DNA of 64,000 nt from Actinomycetospora callitridis (GTDB taxonomy: Bacteria; Actinomycetota; Actinomycetes; Mycobacteriales; Pseudonocardiaceae): positions 186,001 through 250,000 of the forward strand of contig NZ_JAQZAK010000002.1 in the NCBI RefSeq assembly GCF_028737265.1, in the 5' to 3' direction. The position numbers and the translations under genes are program-made. Below the pieces are notes generated by a model, which was not told where the DNA came from, did no database searches, and saw only the letters and a list, made by a program, of their open reading frames with translations. This document shows, in pieces, positions 14,498 through 23,297 of this stretch (within the stretch, counting starts at the first letter, position 1; the number at the start of each line of letters is the position of its first letter).

Positions 14498-16186
14498 CTA
14501 GAGCGTGACCTGCAGCGACAGCGGACGGCCCTGCCGCACGACGCCGAGGGTGATCGCCTGGCCCGGAGGGTGCTCCCGCACGGCCACGACGAGCTCGTCC
14601 GCCGACGCGATCGGGCGGTCGTCGACGCGCAGGACCACGTCGCCCTCCAGCAGCCCGGCGCGCGACGCGGGTCCACCCTGGCGCACGTTGAGCACCTGCG
14701 CACCGTCCGAGGCGCCGTCCGTGACCGACTTCGCGTTCACCCCGAGGTCGCTGTGGGTGTACCCGCCGGTACGGATGATCGACTCGGCGATGACGCGGAC
14801 GTCGTCGATCGGGATGGCGAACCCGAGCCCGATCGACCCGCCCTCGCCACCGCCCAGCGTGCGGATCGCGGTGTTGATGCCGACGACGGCCCCCGAGGTG
14901 TCGACGAGCGCGCCGCCGGAGTTGCCCGGGTTGATCGCCGCGTCGGTCTGGATGGCGTCGATGACGGGATTCGACTCGGCGGACTCGGCGTCGAGGCGCA
15001 CCGGGCGGTCGACCGAGCTCACGATGCCCTCGGTGACCGTGCCGGCCAGGCCGAGGGGCGACCCGATCGCGATGACCCCGTCGCCCACCTGCAGATCCGA
15101 CGAGCGCCCGAGCTGCGCGACCACGGGGTTGGCCAGTTCGACCTTGACGACGGCGACGTCGGTCTGCGGGTCGCGGCCGACGACCCGCGCCGGGGCCCGC
15201 AGCCCGGAGGCGAAGACGGCCTCGAGGGTGGCCCGCGGGTCGGTGGCCGCGAGCTCGACGACGTGGTTGTTGGTGACGATGTAGCCGTCGGGGCTGAGCA
15301 CGACGCCCGACCCGGTGCCGCCGCTCGACCCCGCCTGGAGCTCGAGGGACACCACGGCCGGCGCGACCCGGCCGGCCACGTCGGCGACCGAGCCCGGCGG
15401 GCGCTCGCGCCCCGGCGAGACGGGGGTCAGCGAGGCACCCGGGTCGACGAGACGGTCGGCGCCGCCCGCGACCGCCCAGCCGACGACGCCCCCGACCCCG
15501 CCGAGCACCAGCGCGACGACGGCGAGCAGGGCCAGCGCCGTCGGCTGCACGCGGCGCCCGAGGATCAGCTCGCGTGCGGAAAGGCGGGCGCCGACGGGAC
15601 GCTCGGCGCTGCTCCCGTGCGACTCGCGCAGCGCCGGGCCGCCGAGCTCGGCGGCGGCGTCCGGGTTGCGCCAGGGGTCGGCGGACGACGTGTCGTCCCA
15701 GAAGTCGTCGGAGCGGTCGGCGTCCGCGTCGGCGGGGCGGTCGGGGCGCTGCAGCGGGGCGGACGTGTCGCTCGCGCCGCCGGGGCGCCCGAACGCGGAG
15801 ACCAGCGCCGGGGCCGGCGGCTCGTGACGTCCGGACGGACGGGAGCCCGGGTGCCCGTTGGCGCCGGGTCCGAACGCGCCCCGGACGCCCTCGGGGCGGC
15901 CGAACACCGCCGCCAGCTCGCGCTCTCCGGGGGCGGACCGGTGGCCGTTGCCGGCGCCGTTGCCGGCGCCGTTGCCCGAGCCGTTGCCCGAGCCGTTGCC
16001 CGTGCCGTTGCCGGTGCCGTTCCCCGAGCCGTGGCCGTTGCCCGTGTGGCCGTTCGTGGCCGGTGACGCGTGGCCGTTGGTGGCGTGGCCGTTCGTCGGG
16101 GCGTCGACGCCCGAGCTGCCACCCGGGCCGGCAGCCGACTCGGTCTCCGGCGCGGCGGCGCCGCCGGGCTCCGTGGGGCCGGTCAT
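14498..16186 (-). CDS. htrA: HtrA/DegP-like trypsin-fold serine protease with PDZ domain
   Basis: The 562-residue protein has a long low-complexity cytoplasmic part rich in Asn-Gly-His, one transmembrane helix ([20 protein letters not shown], about 215-235), an extracytoplasmic trypsin-like domain with His308 (TNNHVV), Asp343 (TDVAVV) and Ser423 (NPGNSGGAL), and a C-terminal PDZ domain ([19 protein letters not shown]). Such proteases degrade or refold damaged envelope proteins. Position after sigE and its anti-sigma factor suggests part of the SigE stress response. The ATG overlaps the TGA of a possible 32-aa ORF. Confidence 0.92.
   Translation of the reverse strand: MTGPTEPGGAAAPETESAAGPGGSSGVDAPTNGHATNGHASPATNGHTGNGHGSGNGTGNGTGNGSGNGSGNGAGNGAGNGHRSAPGERELAAVFGRPEGVRGAFGPGANGHPGSRPSGRHEPPAPALVSAFGRPGGASDTSAPLQRPDRPADADADRSDDFWDDTSSADPWRNPDAAAELGGPALRESHGSSAERPVGARLSARELILGRRVQPTALALLAVVALVLGGVGGVVGWAVAGGADRLVDPGASLTPVSPGRERPPGSVADVAGRVAPAVVSLELQAGSSGGTGSGVVLSPDGYIVTNNHVVELAATDPRATLEAVFASGLRAPARVVGRDPQTDVAVVKVELANPVVAQLGRSSDLQVGDGVIAIGSPLGLAGTVTEGIVSSVDRPVRLDAESAESNPVIDAIQTDAAINPGNSGGALVDTSGAVVGINTAIRTLGGGEGGSIGLGFAIPIDDVRVIAESIIRTGGYTHSDLGVNAKSVTDGASDGAQVLNVRQGGPASRAGLLEGDVVLRVDDRPIASADELVVAVREHPPGQAITLGVVRQGRPLSLQVTL
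15943..16044. repeat. Short tandem repeats inside htrA
   Basis: About eight degenerate copies of a 12-nt unit (CCGTTGCCGGCG and variants) encode the Gly-Asn run ([20 protein letters not shown]) near the HtrA N-terminus. Copy number probably varies between strains. Confidence 0.7.
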
Positions 16187-16281
16187 CGGGTCACTCTCGC
16201 GATCCGGACAAACCGGACGATGTGGCCGCTGCTGCCCGAGCGGTGGGCGGGGAGGGTCCCGGGCTCAAGGGTGGTGCTCAT
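16183..16281 (-). CDS. Possible 32-aa ORF overlapping the htrA start
   Basis: ATG at 16281 opens a 32-codon frame ([20 protein letters not shown]...) whose TGA overlaps the htrA ATG as ATGA. A TACGGT box lies 9 nt before the ATG. Several codons are unusual for this genome (CTT, TTT, AGA, CGA), so it may be a leader peptide or spurious. Confidence 0.25.
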   Translation of the reverse strand: MSTTLEPGTLPAHRSGSSGHIVRFVRIARVTR

Positions 16282-16379
16282 CGCCCCACCACCGTAGAGC
16301 CTCGGGGCGCGGCCTGCGTCGACACCGTCACAGCGTGCGACCAGTGCGGTGAAGGGCCGGTCAGCGCAGGAGGAACGGG

Positions 16380-17060
16380 TCAGGGCGCGCCGGGGCCGTG
16401 CGGCGCGGACGCCGGGCGCGACGGGCCCTCGTGGCGGACGGCATCGCGGGCGGAGTCGCTCGCGGAGTCCGTGTCGCGGGTGGCGAGCTGGGCGGCGGCC
16501 GCCGTGGGCGTGACCCGCGGCGCGACGCTGCCGGGCGCGGCCGGCGCAGTACCCGCGACCACGGCCGGGCCGGCGAACGCCGCGAGGGCCGCGGCGCCGA
16601 CGACGACGCCGGAGCTCACGGCGACGGGCAGACCGAGCGTGCGTCGGCGACCCCATCGGGACCGCCCGGTCTTCGTCACACCACCGGTGACGTCCGCGGT
16701 GTCCGGGGTGTCGGCGGTGCGTCCGGCCTGCGCGGGCACGACGAGCGTGCCGTCGGCGGCCACGGCGAGACCCGCGGGCGCGCCGGGCAGCGGCGCGACG
16801 TCCGGGATCGAGCACAGGGTGCTGAACAGGGAGCTCGGCACGCACGGGTCGCCCGCGGCCCGCACCCGGCGCCGGGCCTGCCGCTGGGCGGCGACCTCGG
16901 CGGCGCAGGTCAGGCAGCGATCCACGTGCGCGGCCGCGCGGTGCGCCGGGCCGGGCGGGAGCTCCTCGTCGACGAAGGCGACGACCGCGTCGAGGGCGAG
17001 GTGCCCGGACTCGGTGAACCGCTCCGACCAGCCCGACCACCCGGAGCGCCCCGAGATCAT
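16380..17060 (-). CDS. rseA: Zinc-finger anti-sigma factor (RseA-like)
   Basis: The 226-residue protein has an N-terminal anti-sigma zinc-finger domain with H-x3-C-x2-C ([14 protein letters not shown], about residues 45-58) preceded by [18 protein letters not shown] basic linker and one hydrophobic helix ([19 protein letters not shown]) follow, then a low-complexity tail. Its ATG overlaps the sigE TGA as ATGA, so translation is coupled, the usual arrangement for a sigma factor and its inhibitor. It corresponds to RseA (Rv1222) of mycobacteria, although a membrane helix here would tether it to the membrane. Confidence 0.88.
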   Translation of the reverse strand: MISGRSGWSGWSERFTESGHLALDAVVAFVDEELPPGPAHRAAAHVDRCLTCAAEVAAQRQARRRVRAAGDPCVPSSLFSTLCSIPDVAPLPGAPAGLAVAADGTLVVPAQAGRTADTPDTADVTGGVTKTGRSRWGRRRTLGLPVAVSSGVVVGAAALAAFAGPAVVAGTAPAAPGSVAPRVTPTAAAAQLATRDTDSASDSARDAVRHEGPSRPASAPHGPGAP

Positions 17061-17692
17061 GCGGGCCTCCCGACGGGGACGGCGGCGACGCGCTCGGCGG
17101 CGCGGGACTCGAGCGAGGCGCGCAGCGCCTGGCGCCCGCGGTGGATGCGACTCCTCACGGTCCCCAGTTTGACACCCAGAGTCGCCGCGATCTCCTCGTA
17201 CGACAGGCCTTCGACGTCACAGAGCACGACGGCGGCGCGGAACTCGGGCGCCAGGGCGTCGAGCGCGGCCTGCAGATCGGGGTCGAGGTGGGCGTCGGAC
17301 CACACCTGCTCCGGGCTCGGGTCGCCGCCGGGGAGACGGTCGGTGTCCTCGGGCAGTCCCTCCATCCGCAGGCGGGCGCGGCGGCGCACCATGTCGAGGA
17401 AGAGGTTGGTGGTGATGCGGTGCAGCCAGCCCTCGAACGTCCCGGGCTTGTAGCCGGCGAGCGAGCGGAACACGCGGATGAACGTCTCCTGCGTGAGGTC
17501 CTCGGCGTCGTGGGCGTCGCCCGTGAGGCGGAAGGCGAGCCGGTACACGCGGTCGGCGTGCTGGCGCACGACGTCGTCCCACGTCGGCGGGACCCAGACC
17601 TCGCCCTCGACGGCGTGGTCGGAGGCCGACTCGACGTCGGTGACGGTCTCGACGGGGCGGTCGAGGACCGCGGTGGCGGGGCGGTCGGGCAT
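17057..17692 (-). CDS. sigE: ECF sigma factor SigE
   Basis: This protein of about 211 residues has sigma region 2 ([30 protein letters not shown]) and region 4 ([35 protein letters not shown]). In mycobacteria SigE drives envelope, heat and detergent stress genes. ATG at 17692 ([13 protein letters not shown]) is chosen, with GAGGAG 11 nt upstream; an in-frame start further upstream at 17773 cannot be excluded. It heads a minus-strand series of sigE, rseA, htrA and tatB, and is divergent from an O-methyltransferase as in M. tuberculosis. Confidence 0.9.
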   Translation of the reverse strand: MPDRPATAVLDRPVETVTDVESASDHAVEGEVWVPPTWDDVVRQHADRVYRLAFRLTGDAHDAEDLTQETFIRVFRSLAGYKPGTFEGWLHRITTNLFLDMVRRRARLRMEGLPEDTDRLPGGDPSPEQVWSDAHLDPDLQAALDALAPEFRAAVVLCDVEGLSYEEIAATLGVKLGTVRSRIHRGRQALRASLESRAAERVAAVPVGRPA

Positions 17693-17768
17693 CGGGGTGC
17701 GTGCTCCTCGGCTCGTCCTGGCGGTGCCGGTCGGGGGTTCCGGCGACCTGACACCACCATGGCGGGCC

Positions 17769-17787
17769 CTCATGTCACGGACGTGAG
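17769..17787. promoter_or_regulatory. Inverted repeat upstream of sigE
   Basis: CTCATGTC-ACG-GACGTGAG is an 8-bp inverted repeat with one mismatch in the sigE/methyltransferase divergent gap. It could be an operator; no known consensus was matched. Confidence 0.35.
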
Positions 17788-17898
17788 GTCGTGCTGAGAG
17801 ACGGCTGAGGATCCTGGGGGTTGCTCGTCACGCGCCCCGACCCCGACCGGGTGAGCGGCGAGTCGGCGCGGCACGCCGTCCGGGCCGCCCGGACGATC

Positions 17899-17904
17899 TA
17901 GCCT
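17899..17904 (+). promoter_or_regulatory. -10 box TAGCCT of the methyltransferase gene
   Basis: TAGCCT ends 6 nt before the ATG at 17911, giving an apparently leaderless mRNA. Confidence 0.5.
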
Positions 17905-17910
17905 GCTCGG

Positions 17911-18678
17911 ATGGCGACGGGGCGCCCCGGGGGGCGCGGTGGAGGCGTGCGCGGCACGCCCCGCGCGCTGCGGGCGGTCCGGCGTGACGTCCCCGCGGCG
18001 AACGGTACGGCGACCGACGGCGACGGTGCGGGCGAGGCCCCCGCGGCCGTCCGCGCGGGCTCCCGCCTCGGCGAGCGCGCCGAGGCCTTCCTCGCCGAGG
18101 ACCCCCTGCTCGCCGGCCTGCGCGAGCAGTCGGTGGCCGAGGGCGTCGTCGCCGTCGCGCCGGCGACGGCGGCCGCGCTGACCTTCCTCGCGACGTCGAC
18201 GCGGGCGCGCGCCGTCGTGGAGATCGGCACCGGGCTCGGCGTCGGCACCGTGGCCCTGCTGCGCGGGATGCCCTCCGACGGCCTGCTCACGAGCATCGAC
18301 ACCGACGGCGGCCGCCAGGCGCGGGCCCGGGCGGCGTGCGTCGAGGCGGGTTTCGGGCCGGGCCGGGTGCGGATGATCACCGGGTCGTCGCGGCAGGTGC
18401 TGCCGAAGCTCTCCGACGGCGGGTACGACCTCGTCGTCGTCGACGGCGTCACCACCGACTTCCCCCGCGACCTCGAGGCCTCGCTGCGTCTGCTCCGCCC
18501 GGGCGGGGTGGTCGTGCTGGACGACGTGCTGTGGCAGGGCCGCGTCGCCGACCCGGTGCGCCGCGAGGCCGTCGCCGGCGCGCTGCGTGAGACGGTGCGG
18601 GCCGTGCGCGAGGACGAGCGCCTCGTCCCGCTGCTGCTCCCGGTGGCCGAGGGCCTGCTCTGCGCGGCGCGACGCTAG
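17911..18678 (+). CDS. O-methyltransferase (class I, SAM-dependent)
   Basis: The 255-residue protein has a SAM-dependent O-methyltransferase domain after a Gly/Arg-rich start: VVEIGTGLGVGTVALLRGMP (SAM loop), LTSIDTDGGRQ (acidic residue for ribose) and YDLVVVDGVTTDFP with VVLDDVLWQGRVADP late in the domain. It resembles the methyltransferase divergent from sigE in mycobacteria (Rv1220c). The acceptor is unknown. It converges with pepA, with a long palindrome between them. Confidence 0.85.
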   Translation: MATGRPGGRGGGVRGTPRALRAVRRDVPAANGTATDGDGAGEAPAAVRAGSRLGERAEAFLAEDPLLAGLREQSVAEGVVAVAPATAAALTFLATSTRARAVVEIGTGLGVGTVALLRGMPSDGLLTSIDTDGGRQARARAACVEAGFGPGRVRMITGSSRQVLPKLSDGGYDLVVVDGVTTDFPRDLEASLRLLRPGGVVVLDDVLWQGRVADPVRREAVAGALRETVRAVREDERLVPLLLPVAEGLLCAARR

Positions 18679-18691
18679 GGGCTCCGCCCAT

Positions 18692-18731
18692 GTGAGTGAT
18701 CCGTGTCGTCAGGACGACCCGGATCACTCAC
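18692..18731. repeat. Family 3 palindrome, bidirectional terminator between methyltransferase and pepA
   Basis: Arms 18692-18710 and 18713-18731 (GTGAGTGATCCGTGTCGTC on the left) pair over 19 bp with one mismatch and a 2-nt loop. The pepA stop codon lies inside the right arm. The same element recurs at 55582-55621. Confidence 0.8.
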
Positions 18732-20278
18732 GTGGGCCGCAGGCCCCTCGCCGCGCAGAACTCGACGAGCGTCCGGGTGGCGAAGCCCGTCGCGCCCTTG
18801 GCGACCTCCTCGTGCGGGGAGTCGCAGCGCGCCGGTCCGGCGATGTCGAGGTGCACCCACGGCCGCCCGTCGGTGAAGCGGCGCAGGAACAGCGCCGCGG
18901 CGATGCCGCCGGGGCCGGGCGGGGCCTGGCGCACGTCGGCGATCGTCGAATCGACGTCGGTGTCCAGGTGCGCCGACAGCGGCATCGGCCACCACGCCTC
19001 GCCGACGGCGGCGCCGGCGTCGACGATCGCGGTGCGGAGGTCGGGCGAGCTCGCGAACACCCCGCCGGTGCGCACGCCGAGCGCGACCTTCATGGCCCCG
19101 GTGAGCGTGGCGACGTCGACGACGACGTCCGGCGCGAGCTCCTCGAGCGCGAACGCGATCGCGTCCGCGAGCACCATCCGGCCCTCGGCGTCGGTGTTGG
19201 TGACCTCCGAGGTGGTGCCCCCGCGGTGCCGCACGACGTCGCCGGGCCGGTAGGCCGAGCCGGACACGTGGTTCTCGGCCAGCGGCACGAGGCCGGTGAC
19301 CCGGACCGGCACGTCCAGGCGCGCCACCGCCCGCATCGCGGCGACCACGGCGGCGCCGCCGGAGCAGTCGGTGCGCATGTCCGCCATGCCGGCGTTCGGC
19401 TTGATCGAGATGCCGCCGGTGTCGAAGGTGATGCCCTTGCCGACGAGGACGACGTGGCCCGCGTCCGGTGCGGCCTCGGCCGGTGACCAGCGCAGCTCGA
19501 GGAAGCGCGGCGGGCGTGACGAGCCACCGCCGACCGCGAGGACGCCGCCGAACCCGTGCTCGGCGAGCCAGGTCTCGTCGCGGACCGTCACCTCGAGGCC
19601 CGCGTCGGCGACGAGGTCGGTCGCGGTGGTCGCGAACCAGTCCGGGGACTTGGTGCCCGACGGGGTGTCGGCGAGGTCGCGGGCGCGCGCCGTGGCGGTG
19701 GCGAGCTCGACGGCCCGCTCGACCGCCTCGTGGTGCTCGGCGGGGACGTCGAGGTGGACCGTCACGCGGGCGCCGGGGCCCGTCGACTTCACGGAGAACC
19801 GGTGCGAGCCCAGGACGACGCCGAGCGCCAGCGACGCCCAGTCGTCGGCGGTCCCGGGGAGGTCCTCGGGGCGCGCCGGCGCCAGGGTGGCCGTACGGGG
19901 GCCGTCGCCGGCGCCCACGGCTGCGCCCGGGGCGTCCCGCAGCGCGCGCACAGCGGCGGCCCCGGCGGCACGCCAGTCGCGGGGACGGCCCTCGCCGACA
20001 CCCACCAGCCACTGCGCGGGGGCCGGGCCGGGGAGTGCGGCGACGGAGCCGGCCGACGGGCGCCAGCCCGGCGGCGCGCCCTCGACCGCCCCGTCCCCGT
20101 CGTCGGTCTCGTCGTCGCCGGCGCTCTCGGTCGACTCGTCGGAGGTGGTGTCGGACCCGTCTGTGCCGTCGCGTCGGCGCCACCGCAGGACGGCGACGGG
20201 GCCGTCCGGGACCGCGGTGGTCAGCGTGGCGAGCGGGGTGGGCAGGGCCGGGGACGCGAAGGGCGCGTCCCCGGTCAC
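18728..20278 (-). CDS. pepA: Leucyl aminopeptidase (M17 family)
   Basis: The 516-residue protein has the M17 catalytic domain in its second half: LVGKGITFDTGGISIKP (metal-binding Lys and Asp), MRTDCSGGAAV and the signature NTDAEGRMVLADA (Asp and Glu ligands). The N-terminal 180 residues form the variable domain, with an acidic Asp/Glu/Ser/Thr linker near residues 40-60. It removes N-terminal residues from peptides in the cytosol with two metal ions. Start GTG is weakly supported by its ribosome binding site. Its stop codon lies inside the terminator palindrome. Confidence 0.92.
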   Translation of the reverse strand: MTGDAPFASPALPTPLATLTTAVPDGPVAVLRWRRRDGTDGSDTTSDESTESAGDDETDDGDGAVEGAPPGWRPSAGSVAALPGPAPAQWLVGVGEGRPRDWRAAGAAAVRALRDAPGAAVGAGDGPRTATLAPARPEDLPGTADDWASLALGVVLGSHRFSVKSTGPGARVTVHLDVPAEHHEAVERAVELATATARARDLADTPSGTKSPDWFATTATDLVADAGLEVTVRDETWLAEHGFGGVLAVGGGSSRPPRFLELRWSPAEAAPDAGHVVLVGKGITFDTGGISIKPNAGMADMRTDCSGGAAVVAAMRAVARLDVPVRVTGLVPLAENHVSGSAYRPGDVVRHRGGTTSEVTNTDAEGRMVLADAIAFALEELAPDVVVDVATLTGAMKVALGVRTGGVFASSPDLRTAIVDAGAAVGEAWWPMPLSAHLDTDVDSTIADVRQAPPGPGGIAAALFLRRFTDGRPWVHLDIAGPARCDSPHEEVAKGATGFATRTLVEFCAARGLRPT

Positions 20279-20304
20279 GGCGTCCCGCCCGGCGGTTGCG
20301 GTGC

Positions 20305-20472
20305 TCAGCCGACCACGCCCGTCAGAGCCTCCCGCAGGTCGCCCGCCTCGTCCGCCGTCATCTCGACGACGAGGCGCCCCCCACCTTCGAGCGGCACGCG
20401 CATCACGATGCCGCGCCCCTCCTTGGTGACCTCGAGGGGACCGTCTCCGGTCCGGGGCTTCATGGCCGCCAT
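20305..20472 (-). CDS. DUF3117 small protein
   Basis: The 55-residue protein MAAMKPRTGDGPLEVTKEGR... continuing IVMRVPLEGGGRLVVEMTADEAGDLREAL matches the DUF3117 family, found across actinobacteria (Rv1211 in M. tuberculosis). ATG has GGAGGGAG about 8 nt upstream. It follows tag on the same strand, as in mycobacteria. Function unknown; the short beta-rich protein with a terminal helix may be a small binding module. Confidence 0.88.
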   Translation of the reverse strand: MAAMKPRTGDGPLEVTKEGRGIVMRVPLEGGGRLVVEMTADEAGDLREALTGVVG

Positions 20473-20636
20473 AGCGTGCTCCCTCCGCGAGCTGCGTCGT
20501 TCCCGTTCCCCGCGTCGCCCGCGTGGGCGTCCGGAGAGCGAGCGCCGTGTGACAGGCGACGATTCTTCACCATGCGACCGACCGGCACGACACCGGAGCG
20601 ATCATCCGGGCGTGTCCGCCCCGGTCACGCGGCCGG

Positions 20637-21242
20637 TCAGCCCCCCGGTGCGCCGATCGCGCGGAAGCATCCGGCCACGTGGTCGTCGACCATCCCGGTC
20701 GCCTGCATCAGCGCGTAGCAGGTCGTGGGGCCCACGAACCGGAAGCCGCGGGCCCGCAGCGCCTTCGCCATCGCGGCCGACGCGGGGGTGGTCGCGGGCA
20801 CGTCGTCGAACCCGCTCGGCGGCTGCTCCCGCGGGGGCGGGGCGAACGACCAGAGCAGGGTGTCGAGGTCCTCGTCCCGGTCGGCCAGGGCCAGCACGGC
20901 GCGGGCGTTGGCCACCGTCGCCTCGATCTTGGCGCGGTTGCGCACGATGCCCGCGTCGGCGAGCAGGCGTGCGGTGTCGGTCTCGTCGAAGCGGGCGACG
21001 GCCTCGGGGTCGAACCCGGCGAAGGCCTCCCGGAACGCGGGGCGCTTGCGCAGCACGATCAACCAGGAGAGGCCGGACTGGAACGCCTCGAGGCTGATCC
21101 GCTCGTAGAGCGCGTCGCGGCCGTGGAGCACCCGGCCCCACTCGCGGTCGTGGTACTCGGCGAGCAGCTCGCCACCCGCGCCCCAGGGGCAGCGGCCGAC
21201 CCCGTCGTCGCCGACGATCGCCACATTCCCCGGGGAGCTCAC
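20637..21242 (-). CDS. tag: DNA-3-methyladenine glycosylase I
   Basis: The 201-residue protein has Tag signatures: RCPWGAGGELLAEYHDREWG (Cys and His zinc ligands), SLEAFQSGLSWLIVLRKR, FRFVGPTTCYALMQATGMVDDHVAGC (second His/Cys pair). Tag excises 3-methyladenine from alkylated DNA and leaves an abasic site. GTG at 21242 begins 7 nt after the end of the SRPBCC gene, so the two are likely cotranscribed. Confidence 0.9.
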   Translation of the reverse strand: MSSPGNVAIVGDDGVGRCPWGAGGELLAEYHDREWGRVLHGRDALYERISLEAFQSGLSWLIVLRKRPAFREAFAGFDPEAVARFDETDTARLLADAGIVRNRAKIEATVANARAVLALADRDEDLDTLLWSFAPPPREQPPSGFDDVPATTPASAAMAKALRARGFRFVGPTTCYALMQATGMVDDHVAGCFRAIGAPGG

Positions 21243-21249
21243 CGCCTGC

Positions 21250-21717
21250 TCACCGCGACCAGCTCTCCTCGCACCGGCGGGCCAGGACGTCGAGCGAGCG
21301 CTTGACGCCCCAGGCGAACGCCGGCTTGACCAGCGGCCACCCGAGCGCCCCGAGGGCGCCGAGCGGCAGGTCGAGCTGCTCGCTCCACACGAACGTCGAC
21401 GCCTCGCGGCCGTCGTCGGTGCGGCGCTCCAGGACGGTGAACACGCCGCTGCCGCGCACGACGCGGCCGGTGTGGCGGACGGTGGCCCGGTGCGGCGGGT
21501 CCCAGCCGACGATCTCCATCGTGTCGGTGACACCGAGGGGCCCGACGCCGGTGGTCGCCGCGAGTTCCGACCCGACGCTCGTGCCGTCGCCGCGGGTGAC
21601 CTTCACGGCGGTGCCGAGCATCCACTCACCCTGGGACTCCCAGTCGGTGACCTCGCCCCACACCGTCTCGACCGGTGCGTCGACGTCGACCGACACCGTG
21701 ATCTCCCGTCGCGCCAT
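21250..21717 (-). CDS. SRPBCC/polyketide-cyclase-like protein
   Basis: The 155-residue protein has a START/SRPBCC-like fold pattern: EITVSVDVDAPVETVWGEVTDWESQGEW near the start, a central GVGPLGVTDTMEIVGWDPPHRATVRHTG, and a C-terminal amphipathic helix. Such proteins bind hydrophobic ligands in a pocket; no ligand is known. ATG has GGGAGGA 8 nt upstream. It sits between a DivIVA-like gene and tag. Confidence 0.75.
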   Translation of the reverse strand: MARREITVSVDVDAPVETVWGEVTDWESQGEWMLGTAVKVTRGDGTSVGSELAATTGVGPLGVTDTMEIVGWDPPHRATVRHTGRVVRGSGVFTVLERRTDDGREASTFVWSEQLDLPLGALGALGWPLVKPAFAWGVKRSLDVLARRCEESWSR

Positions 21718-21751
21718 CCGGCGTTCCTCCCGCGTGCTGTCGGGACCCGCG

Positions 21752-22219
21752 TCAGCGTCCGGGGCCGTCGACGCCGGACATTCCCCGCCCGGCACCGGAC
21801 GACGCCCCTTGTGACGCAGCTTGTGCCGGGCCGAGCGCGTCCCGGCCCGTCACGGTCGGGTCGGTCGGCGTCGGGTCGGCCAGGTCGCTCGCGGGTTCGG
21901 CGTGGCCGTTGAGCGTCGCCGCGGGTGCCTCGCCGTCGGACTCCATCGCCTCGATACGGGCGCGCAGGGCGTCGACCTCGGCCGCGAGGCGCTCGAGCGC
22001 CCAGTCGACCTCGCTGCACTTGTAGCCGCGCAGGGCCTGCTGGAAGCGCAGGTCGCGCACGTCGCCGGCCGTGAGGTCGCGGGCGGGCAGCCGCGTGGGG
22101 GTGGCGCCGGGCGGCATCGGGGCGAGCTCCTCGCCCCGGCCGAAGACGAAGGCGGCCAGCAGGTAGACCGCGGCGGCCACGAGGCCCACCACGATGACGT
22201 ACACCAGCGCGCTGCCCAT
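21752..22219 (-). CDS. DivIVA-domain membrane protein (Rv1209-like)
   Basis: The 155-residue protein has one N-terminal transmembrane helix (VYVIVVGLVAAAVYLLAAFVFG). A DivIVA-type motif follows (LTAGDVRDLRFQQALRGYKCSEVDWALERL, about residues 50-80), then a short coiled coil and a low-complexity tail. DivIVA motifs bind curved membranes or organise pole growth in actinobacteria. It lies 37 nt after gpgS, the same order as in mycobacteria. Precise role unknown. Confidence 0.75.
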   Translation of the reverse strand: MGSALVYVIVVGLVAAAVYLLAAFVFGRGEELAPMPPGATPTRLPARDLTAGDVRDLRFQQALRGYKCSEVDWALERLAAEVDALRARIEAMESDGEAPAATLNGHAEPASDLADPTPTDPTVTGRDALGPAQAASQGASSGAGRGMSGVDGPGR

Positions 22220-22256
22220 GGCCCTCGATCGTAGGGGTGCCGGCCGATGCTCTCCG

Positions 22257-23204
22257 TCAGCTCCCGGTGGCCCGCTGTGTCGCGAGCGGCGGGCGGTCCG
22301 CGGTGGCGACGGCCTGCTCGTCGGGCAACCAGTCGCCGTCGACGGGCACGAACTGCGTCAGCGGGTCCGCGCCCGGGTGCCCGGGGACGCAGCGGCGCAG
22401 CACGGCGTCGAGCACCTCGGCGGCCGTGGCGCCCAGGGCCCGCAGACTGCGATGGCGGTGCTTGCGCACGCCGAGGTCGACCTGGGCGATCGCGTCGAGC
22501 CCGCGCGTGGTGTGGGTGTCGAGGAGCAGGCCGATCTCGACGCCGTAGCCCGCGGCGAAGGGCAGCGACTCGAGCAGCTCGCGGGTCGCGGCGTACTCGC
22601 CGCCGAGGGGCTGCACGACGCCGGAGAGCTCGGGACGCAGCGCGGCGAGGGCCGGGCGGGCGGTCAGCTCGGTGACCCGGCCGCCGCCGGTGAGGGCCGC
22701 GTCGGCGTCGGCCATCCCGGACAACGGAAGCCTGAGAGGTCGGTGGTAGAAGCCCTTGACCAGCGCCACGCCCTCGACGGTGAGCAGCGGGCCGAGCAGG
22801 TTCACGACGAAGTCGGGGCCGAGGTCGACCAGGTCGGAGTCGAGGAAGACCACCAGGTCGCCCGACGTGGCCGCGAGCGAGCGCCACAGCACCTCGCCCT
22901 TGCCCGGCCGGATCGGCACCTCGGGCAGCACGGCGTCGCGTGGGACGACACGGGCCCCGGCCGCGCGGGCGCGGGCGGCGGTGGCGTCGGTGGACCCGGA
23001 GTCGACGACGACGATCTCGTCGACCAGCGTGCCGAGCAGGGGGCGCACCGCGGCGACCACGCCGCCCACCGTCGCCTCCTCGTCGAGCGCCGGCAGGACC
23101 ACCGACACCGTCCGCCCGGCACGGGCCGCAATCAGCTCCGACGCGGTCCACGTGGGGCGGGTCCACGTCCGCCGCGGGAACCACTGCTCGGTCGCGTCCC
23201 TCAC
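22257..23204 (-). CDS. gpgS: Glucosyl-3-phosphoglycerate synthase
   Basis: The 315-residue protein has a GT-A glycosyltransferase fold (family GT81) with VSVVLPALDEEATVG, EIVVVDSGSTDATA and the metal-binding D-S-D of VVFLDSDLVDLGPDF, and VEIGLLLDTHTTRGLDAIAQVDLG later. It joins glucose from NDP-glucose to 3-phosphoglycerate, the first step of methylglucose lipopolysaccharide synthesis. It is divergent from folP2, matching the mycobacterial Rv1207-Rv1208 neighbourhood. Confidence 0.92.
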   Translation of the reverse strand: MRDATEQWFPRRTWTRPTWTASELIAARAGRTVSVVLPALDEEATVGGVVAAVRPLLGTLVDEIVVVDSGSTDATAARARAAGARVVPRDAVLPEVPIRPGKGEVLWRSLAATSGDLVVFLDSDLVDLGPDFVVNLLGPLLTVEGVALVKGFYHRPLRLPLSGMADADAALTGGGRVTELTARPALAALRPELSGVVQPLGGEYAATRELLESLPFAAGYGVEIGLLLDTHTTRGLDAIAQVDLGVRKHRHRSLRALGATAAEVLDAVLRRCVPGHPGADPLTQFVPVDGDWLPDEQAVATADRPPLATQRATGS

Positions 23205-23297
23205 CGACGGTCCTGAGCGTGCCGGGGAGATCGTGTATCAAGACGGCATGGTGACCGAGCACCGGGACGTGGCCCGCGGCGTGGGGACGGGGTCCGG

